Source: Coffea arabica (Eukaryota > Streptophyta > Magnoliopsida > Gentianales > Rubiaceae). Taken from it: a stretch of 64,000 bases of DNA. The position numbers were made by a program, and so were the translations under genes. Positions within the stretch are counted from its first letter, which is position 1. Each line of letters opens with the position of its first letter. The stretch is from assembly GCF_036785885.1 (NCBI RefSeq), contig NC_092330.1, positions 5,614,525 through 5,678,524 on the forward strand. Direction: 5' to 3'. This document shows positions 48,936 through 61,257 of the stretch, in pieces. The notes under the pieces are model-generated. The model saw only the letters and a list, made by a program, of their open reading frames with translations, ran no database searches and was not told where the DNA came from.

Positions 48936-50469
48936 TTCATCCTTGTCAGGTGGTTAGATCTCAGACTGCTTCACCAACTTGGAGACGTATGGTCAATGTC
49001 AGTCGCTAGACGGAATTGTGCATAGTATGGCTGCTTAACGATGGGACATGTGATTTTTGGTTTGATAATTGGTTGGGGAGTGGGCCTCTTTTTCTCAAAG
49101 CATCGGTGGTTCCGGGCTTATCGTTTTCCGATGTTATGGTCAATGGTACCTGGGATAATTGTCGGCTGTCACAGATTCTGCCGCTTAACATTGTGGATGA
49201 GGTGATGCAATCGCCGGCTTTGAGTGGAAGGGGGACAGATCAAGTGGTCTGGAGATTGACGCAGTCAGGGCTCTTCACTTTTGCATCAGCTTTTCAGGAG
49301 GTCCGCCAAGGTCGCAACAGGTCATTGGTGTTTTCTCGCATATGGCATGCTAGAATACCTGTGAGAGTGTCCTTGTTCATGCTACGCTTGCTCATGAGGC
49401 AACTGCCTTTGGATGACGTCTTAGGGGAGATGGGATTCCAGTTGGCGTCAAAGTGCTTCTGTTGTGTGCCTGCCTCAGGAGAGACACTGGAGCATGTGTT
49501 TTCTACAGGACAGCTTGCGGTAGAGATCTGGGCGTATTTTAAGAACGTATGTGGTATTGGCTGGTCATTCGATAGCCTCCGAGCGCATTTGTTTGATTGG
49601 TGGATGTCACCTTCTCCAAAGGGAAAGCAGAGATTTGTATATGACATTGTTCCAGTTTTTATCTGCTGGAACATTTGGAAGGCGAGGTGTAGAGCGATTT
49701 TTGAGGGGACTAGAGTTCGTGCGAAGGAGGTATGTGGGGCGGTCTTCCACGATGTTCAATCGGCATTTGAGATTCAGTTCAGCATGACAGTCCAAGTGAG
49801 CGATTTCCCGCTGCTCTATGAGAGGGTAGCTCAATCGACTGATCGGTATGAGGTCACAGTTGTACGGCGGAGGGCAGGGGGTCCAGTAGATATGGTGCTC
49901 AATACGGATGGCTGTTCTAAGGGAAACCCGGGAGCGAGTGGTGGAGGCGGCATACTTAGAGGCTCCGATGGGCAACTAATGGTTGCTTTTTCGGCATACT
50001 TGGGGGAAGCTTCTAGTCTTCGTGCTGAGGTTTTGGCCATGTTGAAGGGTGTTCAGGTGTGTCTTGAAAAGGGGCTTCTCCCTACAGTAGTGCAATCGGA
50101 TTCAATGTTGTTAGTTGACATACTCCAGCGGCGATGCCTTTGTCCTTGGTCCGTTAGAAGGGAGGTGGAGCAAATCTGGCACCTGGTAGGGGGGACTCGG
50201 TTTGAGCATTGCTACAGAGAGGCAAATAAGGTTGCTGATATACTAGCGAATGTGGGGGTATCTCATCCGCAAGAGCTGGTCAGGGTTTACTGTACTGAGC
50301 GCACTCTTCCCTCGGTGGCCCGGGGAGAGTGCAGGATGAATAGACTTGGGGTGCCATTGGTTAGGCGTGTTAGGATAGGGCGTGCATAGGCTGTAGTAAC
50401 TGGGGTTTTCCCTGGTGTTCGTTGTCTTCGTGGTCTGGAATGAATAAAGTAATTATTTAAAAAAAAAAA
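48936..50469 (+). mobile_element. 5'-truncated L1 LINE with target duplication
   Basis: Flanked by GAGTAGAAGGGG at 48924-48935 and 50470-50481. Ends in an A-run (about 50459-50469). It keeps the C-terminal half of ORF2 and inserted into an LTR of the TGATAA...CGTCA family. Confidence 0.93.
48938..50389 (+). pseudogene. LINE ORF2 C-terminal half (zf-RVT and RNase H)
   Basis: It opens with HPCQVV in frame, then meets one in-frame TAG (49007-49009) and is open for 457 codons to TAG at 50387. A zf-RVT-type domain (DFWFDNWLGSGPLF, IWHARIPVRVSLFMLRLL, KCFCC, HVFSTG) is followed by a complete RNase H domain: NTDGCSKGNPG, SLRAEVLAML, VQSDSMLLVDIL and HCYREANKVADILAN. The RT and endonuclease are lost to truncation. 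It has a better-preserved frame and higher GC than neighbouring repeats, indicating a younger copy. Confidence 0.9.
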
Positions 50470-50521
50470 GAGTAGAAGGGGATTCCAGGGATTCCATTAT
50501 CTGGGGAGTTTTCATTTGTAG

Positions 50522-51043
50522 TTTTTTTGCCCATTGTAGCTTAGATTTCGTTTTCTTAATTTGTCGACAGTCTCAATAATAAAGAAACTTTAGTAGTGCC
50601 AGTGTTGTCCGTCTTCCCTGTGGGTTCAACTCTAATTACCCTACACTCGCTCACGACTCATATACTTGGGAAAAATCGTCTGTGGGGTAGTTTAGGAGAC
50701 TACAAATTTAAAATTTGACTATGGAATGAACTTAATTTTTATATGTATACCCTACGAACATCACTTTATTCTTGCACCATAGTTTTTTGCCCATTAGTAG
50801 CTTAGGTTTCTTTATTTTAATTTGTTGATAGTCTAAATAATAAAGAAATTTTGGTAGTGCTAGTAGTTGTCCATCTTCCCTGTGGGTTCAACCCTAATTA
50901 CCCTACACTCACTCATGATTCATATACTTGTGAAAAATCACCTATGGGGTAGTTTAGGAGACTACAAATTTAAAATTTGAATATGGAATGAACTTAATTT
51001 TTATATGCATACCCCACGCACGTCACTTTATTCTTGCACCATT
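50522..51043. repeat. 261-bp tandem duplication spanning an LTR end and its flank
   Basis: Copies at 50522-50782 and 50783-51043 each run from TTTTTTGCCCATT to TTATTCTTGCACCAT, including the LTR terminus (about ACGCACGTCA) plus about 20 bp of flank. They show moderate divergence. Confidence 0.85.
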
Positions 51044-52271
51044 GCTTACATGAGCTTTTACCTTTTTGTACTTTATCTTGCTATCTCTTACTCTGTTCAA
51101 GTAGTTTTATCTTTAGGGGAAGAAATCCATGATATATTGCTATTACTTTATGTGTTGCTTTCCTCTACATGCTTCTTTAATTGAACATAATGTTTATTCT
51201 AATGGGGAGTTTTTCTAAAAGGGAGTTAGTCCTAGTTTCGATAATGTCAAAAGAGGGAGTAGAAATGATGCTTGTGTTTACCTTATTCCCTTATTCATAC
51301 CTTTTTCAAGCATCATTGCTTTGTCTTCAAAAAAATGAGAGAAAATATCAACCAAGGTGATTCCCTAGTTTTGATGATAAAAAACCAATAAATGTGATCC
51401 AATGTTGTTTGTTGAGTGCAGGTAGTAAGAATATGATAGTGGTGTAAAAATGTGAGCAACACTAGCTAAAGTAAAGATGGTGTAAAAGTTGGAATGTAAC
51501 AAGGGGTTTCAAGAGTTAGGATGCCCAAAGAGAAACTTTAATTAGACGAAAACTCTTTAATTGCTAGTTCTTGCAAATGAAATCTTTTTGCAAAGGAATT
51601 TAAGGTGGTCGGATGCCTGAAACAAGCCTTACCCATCCAAAGTATGCTGTCACAAAAAAGCTTCATAAAGTCACTTTTACCACCCATTCAAGCACCTCTT
51701 AGGTTGTCTGAAGTGACAAACTAGAAGAAAATGCTCATCAAACACTCTGTGAAAGCAAAAATACACATTGGAAAAGACTTTAGCCATCTTTTTAGATGAA
51801 CCTTTGGCCATCCGAAGTAGAAGAATAGAAATCCTATATTTCTGAAAGGAGTGTTCGGCCACAGCTTCAAATATTGGAAGAAAAGATCAGACGTTCAAAG
51901 TATAGCTACAAGATTGAGAAAATGGACTTTGGCCAACTCCCTGCGACCTAGGCCAGCCAAACAAACCAATGGCAAGTGTTTTTTAGCAATTAAAGTGACC
52001 ATTACTTCCTCTTTGTAAGATGTATAGTTTTGGCAAAATTTCATCTTATATATCACAATCCAAGTAGGTTCAAGCATCCATAAGCAAACTAAGTCCAATT
52101 CGATCAAAAATCACACCTCCACTCTTACTTTCACTCACTTACACTACAAGAAAGGAAACCAGCAGCATCTCTCCTGTTTTTCCTTAACTTTCTCCTCCAA
52201 TTTCAAAGCTTAATTTCATGGCAAAACAACCCTAATCGAAGCCACAAGTTATAAGATATAAAGGGTACTTG
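51044..52271. other. Intergenic DNA, possible old LTR remnant
   Basis: No gene recognised. The stretch around 51240-51430 (GGGAGTAG...GTTTTGATGATAAAAAACC) resembles the junction of a SIRE-like Copia LTR, but I could not find termini. CACTACAAGAAAGG at about 52143 is an isolated CACTA-end-like word. Confidence 0.25.
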
Positions 52272-52276
52272 TTCTA

Positions 52277-55200
52277 TGTAAGACCTCGAAATTTTACTTG
52301 TCTTTATAGCTCTTATTTGAACTTACTTGCCTTAGATTCTTGGTTGAATGTAAGCCAAGGGAGTGAATTTTGTTAAGAAAAGTTTCATAATCTCAAGTTG
52401 TTAGAAAATCTAGAAATTTTCGCAGGAGGCTCTGCATAGCTTTGGGAAATTGGCTATAACTTCGTGTAAGAAAGTCAAAATTGAGTTCCGTTTGTTGCAT
52501 TTGAAACTAGACTCATAGAGCTTCCTACAGTGGAAAATTCAGAATTTGATTCAATCTCTATAAATTCTAGAAAATTGGCAAAGTTGACTGAAAATTCTGC
52601 CCTGCACAAGTAAACATAGGAATGTTGTAGTAGTTTATGGCTCAATTTGGACTAACTTATGAGCTGAATTTCTTTGAGGTGTCTTCTAAAGATTATTAGT
52701 GTTTTAAGTCTAGTTTTTAATAGGCCAAGTTGTATGAATGTTTGACATTTATAACTCAACTTATGATTTTTCTAAAGGAATGACATAAGTTAGGGTTTTT
52801 TTGTGCATACTAGGGTTTTTGGTGTATTTTTTGTCTATTTTGGTAGTGTGGTCACTTGGTGAGGTGTGTGTACTAAATTTGGTGGATAAGAACAAGTATT
52901 AAGTAAGAGAAAGTGTATGATTAGTAGTGCTAATAATAAGTTAGTGAATCATAAGTTAAACCACAAGTACGAGAGAGTTAAGAAAAATCGACTTGAACCG
53001 ACGTGCACCGTTTGCTACCGATTGAGTACACCACTTGGACACTACTTTATTACCTTAATCTCCTTATTATTAATTGAACAAAATCAGCCCTAAATATCTC
53101 CTTAATACAGCCAAAAATTTGGACTAAAAGAAGAGAGAGAAAAGAAAATTTTGAGCTTTAATCTTGTAGTGACACTTGGCGGAAATCCAACCAACTTTGA
53201 CTAAACCAATTTACTTCCTTCTTATCACCAAATTGGCTTCATTTCTCCTTCATTCTTCTTCATGTTGGCTGAAACTAAGAGAGGGAAAAAGAGATAAAAA
53301 CAACTTCAACTCCAACCCTGATTCTTTCTTGTTGAGTTGAAATTACAAAAACTAAACCGATTAAACTTACCTTTTGGTGTTTGGAAAGCTTGGTGTGGTG
53401 CAATTTTTGGAAGAAAGTGGTTTGTTTTCACTTACAAGAAGGCTTTGGGAAGGTATAAGTTCATCCACCTCTTGTCTTTAACTTAATCTAGCTATAAATG
53501 CTATAGAAGTTTGTAATCTTGGCATATGATGGTTGATTGTTTAGTGGCATGTTTAGCTAGGGTTTGCATCTTTTCAGTTTTGGTTAGTGTTGTTTAACTA
53601 CTAAATGATGTTATTAAGGTTGGAAATGGAACTTGTGAAGTGATTTTGGGCTTGAGTGTAACTTTGTTAGAGTAAAAGTTGAATTCCAGCATTTGGTAGT
53701 GATTCTACCCTGTTTTTGGAACCAATCTGACCTGCATATTCGTCCATGATAAAGCCCAAATCAGTTCTTGCTCAAAACATGAAAGTTATAGTGAATTGAG
53801 TTAAATATCTACCTACAAAATTTCAGCTCAATCAGAGCACTGTAACTTATGAAATGACTAAAATGCCCTGGACTAACCAAATGCCCTATTTAACTGATAG
53901 CTTTTTGTTTTCTCTGAGATGTCAATTTTTGACCCTAAAAATGTGAGAACTGGGTGTCGATATCTTCATAGGAAATGTAGTTCTATGTCTTAACTTCAAA
54001 ACACCATAAAATTTGCTCCAATCCGATAAGCGTAGATTCAGTTGTGACCAAAACACCGAAAGATGACAAACCTGCTACTTAGCCATTCGTCTTTAAAACT
54101 GGTTTCCAGCTTTGATTTTGATGGTTGCATTGCTAGAATTGACTTGTATATGGATGACATTGAGCCTAGCTGAAGAACTATTGTGTTAAGCTTACTTATG
54201 TGTTGAATTTGGGCTGAGTTGAGGAAAACAATGAAGCCATAAATGGCTGGAAAGTAGCGAAATACAAAGGGCATGCTGCCCAAATTTTCACTCAAGGGTT
54301 AGGCGTATGTACTCGCGACTTGAACGAAGATTTAAGGTCAAATTGGACTTGGTTTGTCTAGGGTATTCGAGTTTCTTTGATAGAGGTATATAAGCTGAAA
54401 TTTTGCCGAAACTCGTACCCTTGAAAAAGTGAAAGTAGTGACCCTTTAAAAATACGATTTTCTCGATCTTTTATACTAAGTACGACTTCAAAAGTATAAA
54501 CCACTTCCTTATCAAAACTAAACGAGCGAGCATGAAGTTTCTAGAGTTTGATAAGTAATTTGAATACTACTTAAACGAGTTTCATTTACTTGATTTTCTT
54601 AAAGCGAAACTCTATGTTTCGAACCCTAGTGATTTTAAACTCTTGAATAATATTTCATCGCAGATTTGGACTCCATCCAAGGAGTTGCACCTGAGCGTGA
54701 CCTTGAAAGCACTAGACCTTTGATGAGTGCTTCCAAGTGCATGTTTGTACTTGATACTTGCTTTTACTTATTTTACCAATGTGCTTAGACAATATTTGCT
54801 TGGTTTGGTCGAGTAAGGGTGTACTTTATCGTACTTGCCCTAATGTGATATATACTTGTTCATTTGTTGCAATTGACTTGATATACTTGTGCTTGTAAGT
54901 GCTAAACGGCCGCATGTACCACACTCAATCCGAGTGGGAGGTGTCTTTCATTCCCGCTCCGTACTTTTCTTGTGATTAAGTCGATTGGAAACGTTATCTC
55001 ATCGACTATACTCACTTCTTGGGGACCTAAACCCTACTGGCTAGTTAATCGAGTCGAGCTGGCAAGGGCTTAGTCAATTGGATAACGAACCATGGGTATA
55101 TTGTTTCGTCGAGTGGAGTGATACCTCTTCGACTAATCGGTATACTCGAGTATTACCAAGCGTGATTCTTGTGGTGTTTGGGCCCGGTAAGGTTGAATGG

Positions 55201-55830
55201 TGGACGGATTGGCATCAAGCGGGACTCTACTGGACAGGTTACTCTACGTGAAAGTTGATGGAGCGCCAACTACTACTTGATCAAGCTATGGCGAAACTAT
55301 TTTGAAATAGTGGCGGTATCCTTTCACTTGATATGTTAAATAGCCAGTGCTTGGCTTTACAAAACTTTATTACTCATTTTCTTGACTTCATGTGCTCGCT
55401 ATTTTGATACATGTGATTTTAAATCATGATTAACTTGCTATTTGGGTCTGCATGAAGTTTTGGAACCTCATTGAGCTTTAGCTCATTCTATGAGAATTGT
55501 TTTCCTTACAGGGGATACAAGCAAGGGCGTGGGGACTGGTACAGGCTAGCAAAGTCTGGTTTTTTGAATTTTTGTGATTGTACTCACGCTAGTGCTTGAC
55601 TAGGGTTGGATGTATTTGAATTTTGGAATATTTGACACATTTGGGGCATGTATGAGTCTTGGAGCTGGATTTAAATACTAATGTATATTTTAAGCTTGGA
55701 AATTGTTGTTTTATTTCCTTTCTAGGGTTGTAAGTTGTTTTCTTTCAGTAAGTGAGTGAGTCCTAATGAGAGTTGGGTGGGTGGTCCGTTAAACCTTAGG
55801 GTACGCCCTAGGGGGGGTGGGGTCGTCACA
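52277..55830 (+). mobile_element. Solo LTR of a large chromovirus-like retrotransposon
   Basis: 3554 bp from TGTAAGACCTCG to GGTCGTCACA, flanked by TTCTA at 52272-52276 and 55831-55835. The ends and several internal words (GTGTACTTTATCG.ACTTG, TATACTCGAGTATTACCA, CCTCATTGAGCTTTAGCTCATTC less its last bases) match the LTR of the gag-only element. It is therefore a related but longer Del/Tekay-like LTR. Unequal recombination between two LTRs presumably removed the internal region. Confidence 0.92.
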
Positions 55831-55835
55831 TTCTA

Positions 55836-56836
55836 GGCCACAAAACTAACTAAATTGGACATATACCTAGCTCATATGCATTATATACCCATGCTGGAAA
55901 TTTAAACCCTAAGCTGGAAATTGCAAAGTATAGACGGAAATTGACTACTACAGCTAAAAGAATCGTATAATGAAGCTAGAAATGCATATCCAAGCTAGAA
56001 ATCTTCCTACCAAAACAGACAAGTCCATATCAAGGTTAGAAATTCTCATCTCAAGGCTGGAAAATTATAAATCAAAGCTGAAAAATTCAATCAACTTCAC
56101 AAAACCATGAAATCTTCCTCAAAACTTCCATAATCAAGTCATGTATCCATTAAATGCAAGATAAGAAAGAGAAGGGAAGTTTCTTAGTTTGATACCTTCA
56201 AACCCCAAGGAGAAAATACAAAACTAAAGCGTTCTTTCCCAAATCACTCCACCACAAGCCTTCTTGCCCTTGTTGTAACTTTCTTCGGATTAGATTTAGG
56301 TTTCTTGTTGATTTCTTCACTAAATCAAACCAAAATCAAGATGAAAATTGAAGTTTTCCCCTCTCTTTTTTCTCTCTCTCTTTGAGTCGGCCAAAAATGA
56401 AAGTAAATGAAGGAATTTTTGGTTCAATAAGTTATAAAGATAGAAGAGAAGTCTTGGTCAAATGATAGTTTTGACCGTTGACAAGTGTCATGATCCAATT
56501 CCCTTCCTATCTCTTTGTCTATCTTAGTCTCTTATTGCTTGTTTATGCTCCTCTAATACAATCTTAACACTTCTAAGCATATATTCCTTCTAACACCACA
56601 CCCGTTTTTGTCCACCAAATTTATTACACACCTCACCACTTAATCACACTACCACAATGCACTACGAAACTTAACATGCACTAATTATAAAAGAAAAGAT
56701 AAATCTCTCGACTCAATCATTAAAGTATTTATAAAATTAAGATGAGAAAATCAGTATAAAAGAAACAATAAATTAACTTATTCAAAATAAGAAAAATTAT
56801 AAGAAGCACATAAAGTAATTTTCAAATCCTCACACT
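55836..56836 (-). repeat. Partial LTR, reverse orientation, Del/Tekay-like
   Basis: The reverse complement shares the block with GGTAGTGTG...GTGGTGAGGTGTGT...AAATTTGGTGGA with the solo LTR (near 52845-52890). It begins TGTGAGGATTTGAAAATTAC (at about 56836) after a purine-rich GAGGAAGTTAAGAGAG, so an LTR start and polypurine tract are visible. The other end is not identified. Confidence 0.55.
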
Positions 56837-56869
56837 CTCTTAACTTCCTCATTATCAAAATCAACTAGT

Positions 56870-57480
56870 ACTGGAACTGGATCCGAACTAGTAGGAATGT
56901 CATCTGAGAATCTTGGCTTATTATCTTTATCAATGTCCTCAATGGTTTAATCTTCAAGAAAAACAACATCTCTACTTCTGATTAACTTCTTTCCAACAGG
57001 ATCATATAATCTGTAACAAAACTCTTCATACCCATAGCCCAAGAAAATACATTGCTTAGATTTCATATCAAGTTTTGACTCTCAAGTGTTCAAAAAACAC
57101 ATCCTTTCCTATTCATACTCTCTCTGGGATATTACCATCCAAAAGAACTGACGGAAAAAAAGTTGATCAACTCTAGTCCTCAATGCCTCACCCCTAAAGG
57201 ATTTTGGTAACTTAGCATTGGAAAGCATATATCTGACTCGCTTAGTGATGGATCTATTCATCTTCTTTGCTATCCCATTCTGCTAAGGAGTCTTTGATAC
57301 TGTCTTATCTAGTCTAATCTCATGTGGGTTGCAATAGCTTTTAAATAGTACCCTGTACTCACCATCATTTTCAACATGAATACACTTTAACAACTTGTCA
57401 GTCTCCCTCTCAACTTTGCCAAAAAAGTCTTTGCATATCTCTAAAACCCAATCTTTGGATTTCAAAGCAAATTACTAAAT
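56870..57480 (-). pseudogene. Copia integrase/pol remnant
   Basis: On the minus strand, ERETDKLLKCIHVENDGEYR, NPHEIRLDKTVSKTPQ, NGIAKKMNRSITKRVRYML and SNAKLPKSFRGEAL follow the Ty1/copia integrase core. They include the aspartate of the (N/D)DGEYR motif and the expected MNR region. Further on, MYFLGLWV and the RSRDVVF-like region (as NQKSRCCFS in a shifted frame) correspond to the integrase C-terminus. Stops and frameshifts are numerous. RT and RNase H are absent. Confidence 0.85.
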
Positions 57481-57538
57481 TTTTCTATCAAAATTATCAA
57501 AAAAGTTACAAAGTAAATAGCATCATCAAAGAGACCTA

Positions 57539-59259
57539 TGACGGGTATTTTACATATGTACAAGTTAAAAAAAATCGAATTACACCCGTTCACTGCAAGT
57601 ATACAGGTCAACTAGTAGTTTAGGGTATATATCGGATCGATCCCACGAGAAAGAGTGAACAATTACCTGTATTACTAAAACTTCTCTATTATTTAGACTA
57701 TCAATGAATTATAACAGATTTAACCTACTGAAATTATACAAAATAACAAATGAAAGTTCCTTAGGTTGTGGTATCCCTAACTACTCATGCAAGTGCTATT
57801 TTTGGATTATTGAGTACTATTATCTAGACTAGTTATGGTGTAATTTCCTTAAACATGTGAAACCTACTTTCGTAGTGAATCAACTATACTCATAACTAAT
57901 CCATACCTATTTTCATGGTTATGAAATTAGCCACAAGTTCATTTCTTCAATGAAATTACATGAAATGAATCACTAAAAACCACATAGGTGCACCTTTACT
58001 TTCGTGAGTGTACTCCCTATGTTTAGCACTTCTTGAACTAGTGTTAAATCTCAATTTTCATTGCAGAAACAACACCTTAGATAATCACAATCAATGGTAC
58101 CAGATTAATCATGATTTAAAGAGCCAAAGTGCTAAATAACTTGCTCAAATCATAGCAATCAAATAACCAAATAATAAACACTAACAATTATAGAAAGTTC
58201 AACCAAACCCAAGGCATAAACTTTAAAGATACATATTAAACACAAAATCCAGAACTTGCATATTAACTAAACTTGGAATCAAGTACAAAAGATAAAGATT
58301 TGGAGAAGAGATAACCCATGTTACTTGAGCTTCAACTCTTCCTTCTTCATCTCCATCTTCACCCTAATCTAGCTGATATACAAGAATAGAAGAGCTACAC
58401 TATTCTAAACTAAACTATCCTACTACTCAGATAGTGCAAGAGCTACATCTCTGCACTCCAAGTTTTTTCTGTATCTCTGTCTCTTCTATTTGCTAACTAG
58501 AGAGAATTTTCCATCAGAAAATCTGGCTACGTATGGATGTCCCAGCTCCTCCCTTGTGTTTCTTCATAAAAGGTGGTAGAAAGTCTACTCCTCTCACTTC
58601 ATAATTTCCTCCACTCAGATTTTGTAAAAAGAAGTCAAAGATATGATGTTTCCTTTTGTCTACAACTCATTTGGTCTTCTCCTTTGTTGCAGAAGCATGT
58701 GCCACCGATTTCTGTCCCTCAAAATAGTTGTAAAAGTTATGAGAAAAGTAAAGAAAAACGGTTGTGCCACTTGCTGAAAAGAGAGACAGATCTGAGTCTC
58801 GGATCCGAGGGGTGAAAATATATCCGAGCTCGTATCGATGATGATCCGAGGCCTTCTCTGATGGATCCGGGCTCGGATCATTTGTACTCGGATGCACTGC
58901 TCCAGAAGTACAGACGGAGGATCGGATCGCTCCTCATTCTCACGGATCCGTGCTGGTATTTTCCAGTTTTTCACTTCTTTTCCTTTTTCTTCATTTTTGC
59001 TCCTAATTTCTTGTGTACTTTATCCTCTGGACAATCCTTACACTTCTTTCAACTTGTGCATGAATTTCATACATCGATATCCTTCACACAATTTCACAAA
59101 ATTAACGCATTAATCCACTCATTTATCAACTTTTGAACACTTAAACAATACTTAAGCAATTATCACCAATAGAGTTCAAAAATGGCTTTAATCTTGTCGA
59201 AACATACCAAAAGTTCATGCCAAAATTGTACAAAATACACGTTAAATATTCACTTATCA
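57539..59259 (-). mobile_element. Solo LTR of the TGATAA...CGTCA family
   Basis: 1721 bp from TGACGGGTATTTTACAT to CACTTATCA, flanked by ACCTA at 57534-57538 and 59260-59264. It aligns well with 1854-3739 for its first ~1 kb. The later part differs and contains a GC-rich patch with repeated GATCCGAG-type words (about 58795-58955) not found in the other copies. Confidence 0.92.
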
Positions 59260-59296
59260 ACCTAACTTTCCTATAGCAAATATTAGTGTGAACCAA

Positions 59297-59500
59297 TGAC
59301 GTGCGCAGGGTATACATATCAATTTAACCTCATTCTAATCAAGTTTTACATTTATAAATTCCTAAACACCCCACACGCGATTTATCGCAAGTATACGAAT
59401 CGTGAGCGAGTATAGGGTATTAAGGGTCGATCCCACAAGGAAGATTGCAATTACCGGTACTACTAAAGCTTCTCTAGTGGCTTAACTACGGTGAAAATGC
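59297..59500 (-). repeat. LTR fragment of the same family
   Basis: Begins TGACGTGCGCAGGGTATACA, matching the end of the LTR at 26653 in reverse, and follows LTR sequence (CGATCCCACAAGGAAGA, TTACCGGTACTACTAAAGC) until about 59490, where transposase sequence starts. Confidence 0.65.
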
Positions 59501-61257
59501 GCCAAATTTAAGGAATATTGCAGTGAAAATATTGAGTCGAACCTGCACATCGTCTGGTTGTGAGCGAAATTGGAGTACATGGTCATTAATTCATACAAAA
59601 CTACGTAACCGTTTGGCAGTTAAAACATTGCATAAATTAGTTTTTATGCATTACAATATGCGATTAAAGGTGAAAATTTTGATGCATCAAAGAGATATTG
59701 ATGATTTTTACAACCCAATTGACTTGAATCACATTTTTCACCAAGATGATATATTGGATGATTGGATAAGAGAAAATGAAGAACCCACATTGCCTGAAGA
59801 TAATCTGGATTGGTTGGATAAGGGCATTCATCAAACTGAATAAAAAAGCAGTGAATATCAAGAACATGACAATGATGGTTTTGGTGATACATTGTCCCAA
59901 TATATTACCCAAAAAAATAAGAAAGGTCTTGCTGAATCCTCAAGTAGGAAACAAAAAAGTAAGACTAAACAAATCAGTAAGCATACTATTCCATCATCTT
60001 CAAATAAAAGTGACAGTAGTAATGATGATGATGACAATGGTGACAATGGAAATGGAGGGAACAATTCTTTCGAACATAGTGGTGGATACAATCAAGATAG
60101 CCAACAAACAGGAGGTATGTCATGGGCTCAAGGACAAGATAATTATTATGCCACTCAAGATACTGATCATGGCTATCGTTCTTGTATAGAAGCACAACGT
60201 CAATTCCTCAATAATTTAACTCAATTTTCAAGTGAGGATACTTTCTCTTACCATTCATGGTCACAAAGATATAGAGGAGTCAATGATCAGATGCAAAATT
60301 TGGGTATATACCCAACCTACGAGCATGAATCTAGTCAAAACTACAGTACTAGTTAATTGGGATATAACTATAAGCAATCATATGGAATCACTCCTGACTA
60401 TTACAGTGGATATTGGCCATTTGATGGATCTGGACAGGTCAAAAGGCCTCCTAGCATTCATGGTAGTGGATATTATGAAAAAGAAATAGATAAATCTCAT
60501 GATGGTTCTTCTTTTGATTCCAATATCATTGGGTTTTATGGTCATAATTCTACTGCATCATATGGTACTAGCGATAGTGTTAACTATTGAGGGTTTTGAT
60601 ACTACCATCATACTCAGCAATTCATCTCCAATCCAGAAGTTCTTCCGTCTAATGATTATGGAACATCTTGTCAATTTTCACATCCAGTAAATAGACCAGA
60701 TAACTCTTATACACTACCTACTCAAGGTCCTATGCCACTTCCGCATTTGTTTTACCATTCATCGAGAAATGAGGGTGATTTTGAACCACATCGTCATTCT
60801 ACTTGGTATTAACAGGTATGATAATATAAAGTACTAGTATATCTTTTTACATATTTGCCTTTTATTTAATACGATTTCTTTTTATTTTTTGCAAGAGATT
60901 GATCAAAATATTCCAACTTTATGCTATAAATAAATCTTTAGTTTGCATTGTTAATGGTTGATATTACTTTTGCAATTATTAGTTTTAAAATTGTGGTCTA
61001 TGTTATTTTGATTTTATTTGTGATGCCATTGTCTTAAATAATTAAAGTACTTATTGTGTTTAATATGCATAAAAATAGTACTTTTTACAAATTTTCTTTT
61101 GCTATTTTTTTATTATTTTTGTTTAACATACTTTTTTATATTATTAACAATTTTTAGAATATTAAATGCTGTAAAATTTGTGTCTCATCAAAACCGCGAC
61201 CGATATGCCGAGACCGATGTGGCATATTCCGGGCCGCAACCACGACTTTGAACCATG
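59500..61257 (+). mobile_element. 3' part of a hAT transposon
   Basis: The 3' half of a hAT-type element comprises the transposase C-terminus, an AT-rich 3' region and a GC-richer end (about 61190-61257), which read in reverse starts CATGGTTCAAAGTCGTGG. The 5' half is missing, replaced by an LTR fragment. The right end lies within an F-box pseudogene. Confidence 0.7.
59505..60813 (+). pseudogene. hAT transposase C-terminal region (dimerisation domain)
   Basis: One frame runs throughout. It starts at NLRNIAVKILSRTCTSSGCE and continues RNWSTWSLIHTKLRNRL, the hAT dimerisation signature. Next comes an acidic stretch (DILDDWIRENEEP), then a Lys/Ser-rich and Asp/Asn/Gly-rich low-complexity tail and a Tyr/Ser/Gly-rich C-terminus ending HRHSTWY with TAA at about 60811. 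In-frame stops at 59841, 60354, 60588 and 60597 break it. The zinc-finger BED and catalytic regions are missing. The long disordered tail after the dimerisation domain is typical of some plant hAT-like families. Confidence 0.85.

Larger units (their letters stand above)
48000..51018 (+). repeat. Diverged LTR of the TGATAA...CGTCA family, plus orientation
   Basis: The region before and after the nested LINE follows the LTR at 24786-26653 (TTAATTGGCCATTGATTGTG, AGGTGCACCTTTGTGGC, CTTCCCTGTGGGTTCAAC) and ends ACGCACGTCA at about 51018. The 5' boundary is uncertain. Contains a 30-bp perfect tandem duplication (48751-48810). Confidence 0.55.

Noticed and set aside
49294..49975. Antisense frames opposite the LINE ORF2 fragment
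   Set aside because: They are shadows of the plus-strand zf-RVT/RNase H frame.
52143..52160. CACTACAAGAAAGG as the end of another CACTA element
   Set aside because: No partner end or 3-bp duplication was found, so it may be chance or a small remnant.
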